DNA of 16,008 nt from an uncultured bacterium (GTDB taxonomy: Bacteria; Bacillota; Clostridia; Christensenellales; Borkfalkiaceae), in contig CAKXBD010000035.1 of NCBI GenBank assembly GCA_934871445.1, positions 1-16,008 of the forward strand. The letters run 5' to 3'. A program made the translations under genes and the position numbers. Of the stretch, positions 15,404 to 16,008 are shown one piece after another. The notes under the pieces were generated by a model, which was given only the letters and a program-made list of their open reading frames with translations, made no database searches and was not told the DNA's origin. Every line of letters begins with the position of its first letter. The first letter of the stretch is position 1.

Positions 15404-15670
15404 ATGCGGTTATATAACGAAATTCTGAAAAAACTCGGCGACGGGGAGTCGGCGCTCTCTGCGGGCGCGCGGTATACCGTTCTGCCCGGCAGAGGCGGGT
15501 ATTTCCAAGGCGTAAAGACGGTGAGCGAATTTTCTCCCGAACGCGTGATTCTCGGCTTCCGCCGCGTCGTTTTGGAAATAGAGGGCAGCGGCTTCGTCAT
15601 CGAAAAATATTGTGACGGCGACCTCGAACTTTCGGGACGCATTTCGGAAATCCGTTCCAAGGAGGCCTGA
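15404..15670 (+). CDS. yqfC: YqfC/YabP-family sporulation protein
   Basis: An 88-residue protein of the YabP/YqfC family, small sporulation proteins of unknown biochemical role. The family shape is visible: a short N-terminal helix, then beta-rich TVLPGRGGYFQGVKTVSEF, a turn, VILGFRRVVLEIEGSGFVI and the closing DLELSGRISEI. ATG 15404 has AAAGGTG six bases upstream; a GTG at 15395 inside that Shine-Dalgarno region would add three residues and is less likely. It is followed four bases later by yqfD, and the yqfD ribosome binding site AAGGAGG (15659-15665) lies in its last codons. The pair and its SigE-like promoter are strong signs of an endospore former. Confidence 0.85.
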   Translation: MRLYNEILKKLGDGESALSAGARYTVLPGRGGYFQGVKTVSEFSPERVILGFRRVVLEIEGSGFVIEKYCDGDLELSGRISEIRSKEA

Positions 15671-15674
15671 AAAA

Positions 15675-16008
15675 ATGCTTTTGCAAAAAATCGTCATAGA
15701 GGGAATTATGCCCGAACGCGCCCTTTCCAAGCTCCAAAGGGAGGGAATTTGCGTCTATCATGCAAAAAAACTCAAAAAAAACCAAATACTTTTGAGTGTA
15801 AAGAGAAAAGATAGCGAAAAAGTTTTTGCAATTTATCCAAATGTATGTTATAATATACCTGTATACAGTCCTTATACTGCCAAAAAGGCGGGGGCGGAGG
15901 GCTTGCTCGCCGCACTCGAATGGTCGAAAAAACGTTTGGGCGTGTTTATCGGAATTTTGCTCTTTCTTTCCTGTACGCTCGTGGCCAACCGTTTTGTTTT
16001 CCGAATCG
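15675..16008 (+). CDS. yqfD: YqfD-like sporulation membrane protein, 3'-truncated by the window edge
   Basis: The frame opens at ATG 15675 and stays open to the end of the window: 111 codons of a protein usually near 400 residues. It begins MLLQKIVIEGIMPER, then REGICVYHAKKLKKNQILLSV, and has a hydrophobic segment at about 89-105 (VFIGILLFLSCTLVANRF). This pattern (soluble ferredoxin-like start, then a TM helix) and its place four bases behind yqfC match YqfD, a SigE-controlled sporulation protein of unknown mechanism that is related in name to stage IV protein YqfD. AAGGAGG at 15659-15665 drives it. The stretch 15745-15860 is unusually A-rich and contains a promoter-like sequence. Confidence 0.85.
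   Translation, partial: MLLQKIVIEGIMPERALSKLQREGICVYHAKKLKKNQILLSVKRKDSEKVFAIYPNVCYNIPVYSPYTAKKAGAEGLLAALEWSKKRLGVFIGILLFLSCTLVANRFVFRI
15826..15854 (+). promoter_or_regulatory. Promoter-like sequence inside yqfD
   Basis: TTGCAA (15826-15831), a 17-base spacer and TATAAT (15849-15854) preceded by TGT make a good extended -10 SigA match inside coding sequence. It could drive genes downstream of the window in vegetative cells, or be an accident of A/T-rich codons. Confidence 0.35.

Overview
The window looks like the chromosome of an endospore-forming member of the Bacillota (class Clostridia). Two of its loci are sporulation genes (a SipL-like SPOCS/LysM protein and a yqfC-yqfD pair), each with a candidate mother-cell SigE-type promoter. 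The housekeeping promoters are of the standard SigA type with strong AGGAGG-like ribosome binding sites. The coding DNA is moderately GC-rich. A gut clostridial lineage such as Christensenellales is a guess that sequence alone cannot settle.

Left to right: (1) the 3' part of uvrB and complete uvrA, the nucleotide excision repair pair, followed by a small Veg-family gene and a very strong terminator near 4750-4797. (2) The only minus-strand gene of the window, 4807-5970, which encodes a secreted, C-terminally membrane-anchored protein with a clear MACPF (membrane attack complex/perforin) signature. It is visibly more AT-rich than its surroundings and has its own perfect-consensus promoter. A 16-bp perfect inverted repeat brackets the reading frame. 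(3) A SipL-like spore protein gene, then ispE behind a SigA promoter that is preceded by about eight helically phased A-tracts, then an acidic two-TM protein of unknown function, ending in a terminator near 9892-9922. (4) A new promoter at 9939-9967 drives a three-gene operon: two half-transporters forming a heterodimeric ABC exporter, and a CLC-family anion transporter with a TrkA_C-like tail. (5) After a hairpin, a SigE-like promoter leads into yqfC and the 5' part of yqfD, which runs off the right edge.

In Bacillus subtilis, veg and ispE lie almost side by side. Here the veg-to-ispE interval holds sipL plus the reversed MACPF gene, so the MACPF gene looks like an insertion of foreign or lineage-specific cargo into a conserved housekeeping/sporulation neighbourhood. 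It is the most unusual element in the window. A self-anchored MACPF protein in a Gram-positive spore-former could be a contact-dependent pore former, a lysis factor or an adhesin; the sequence supports the fold and topology but not the target.
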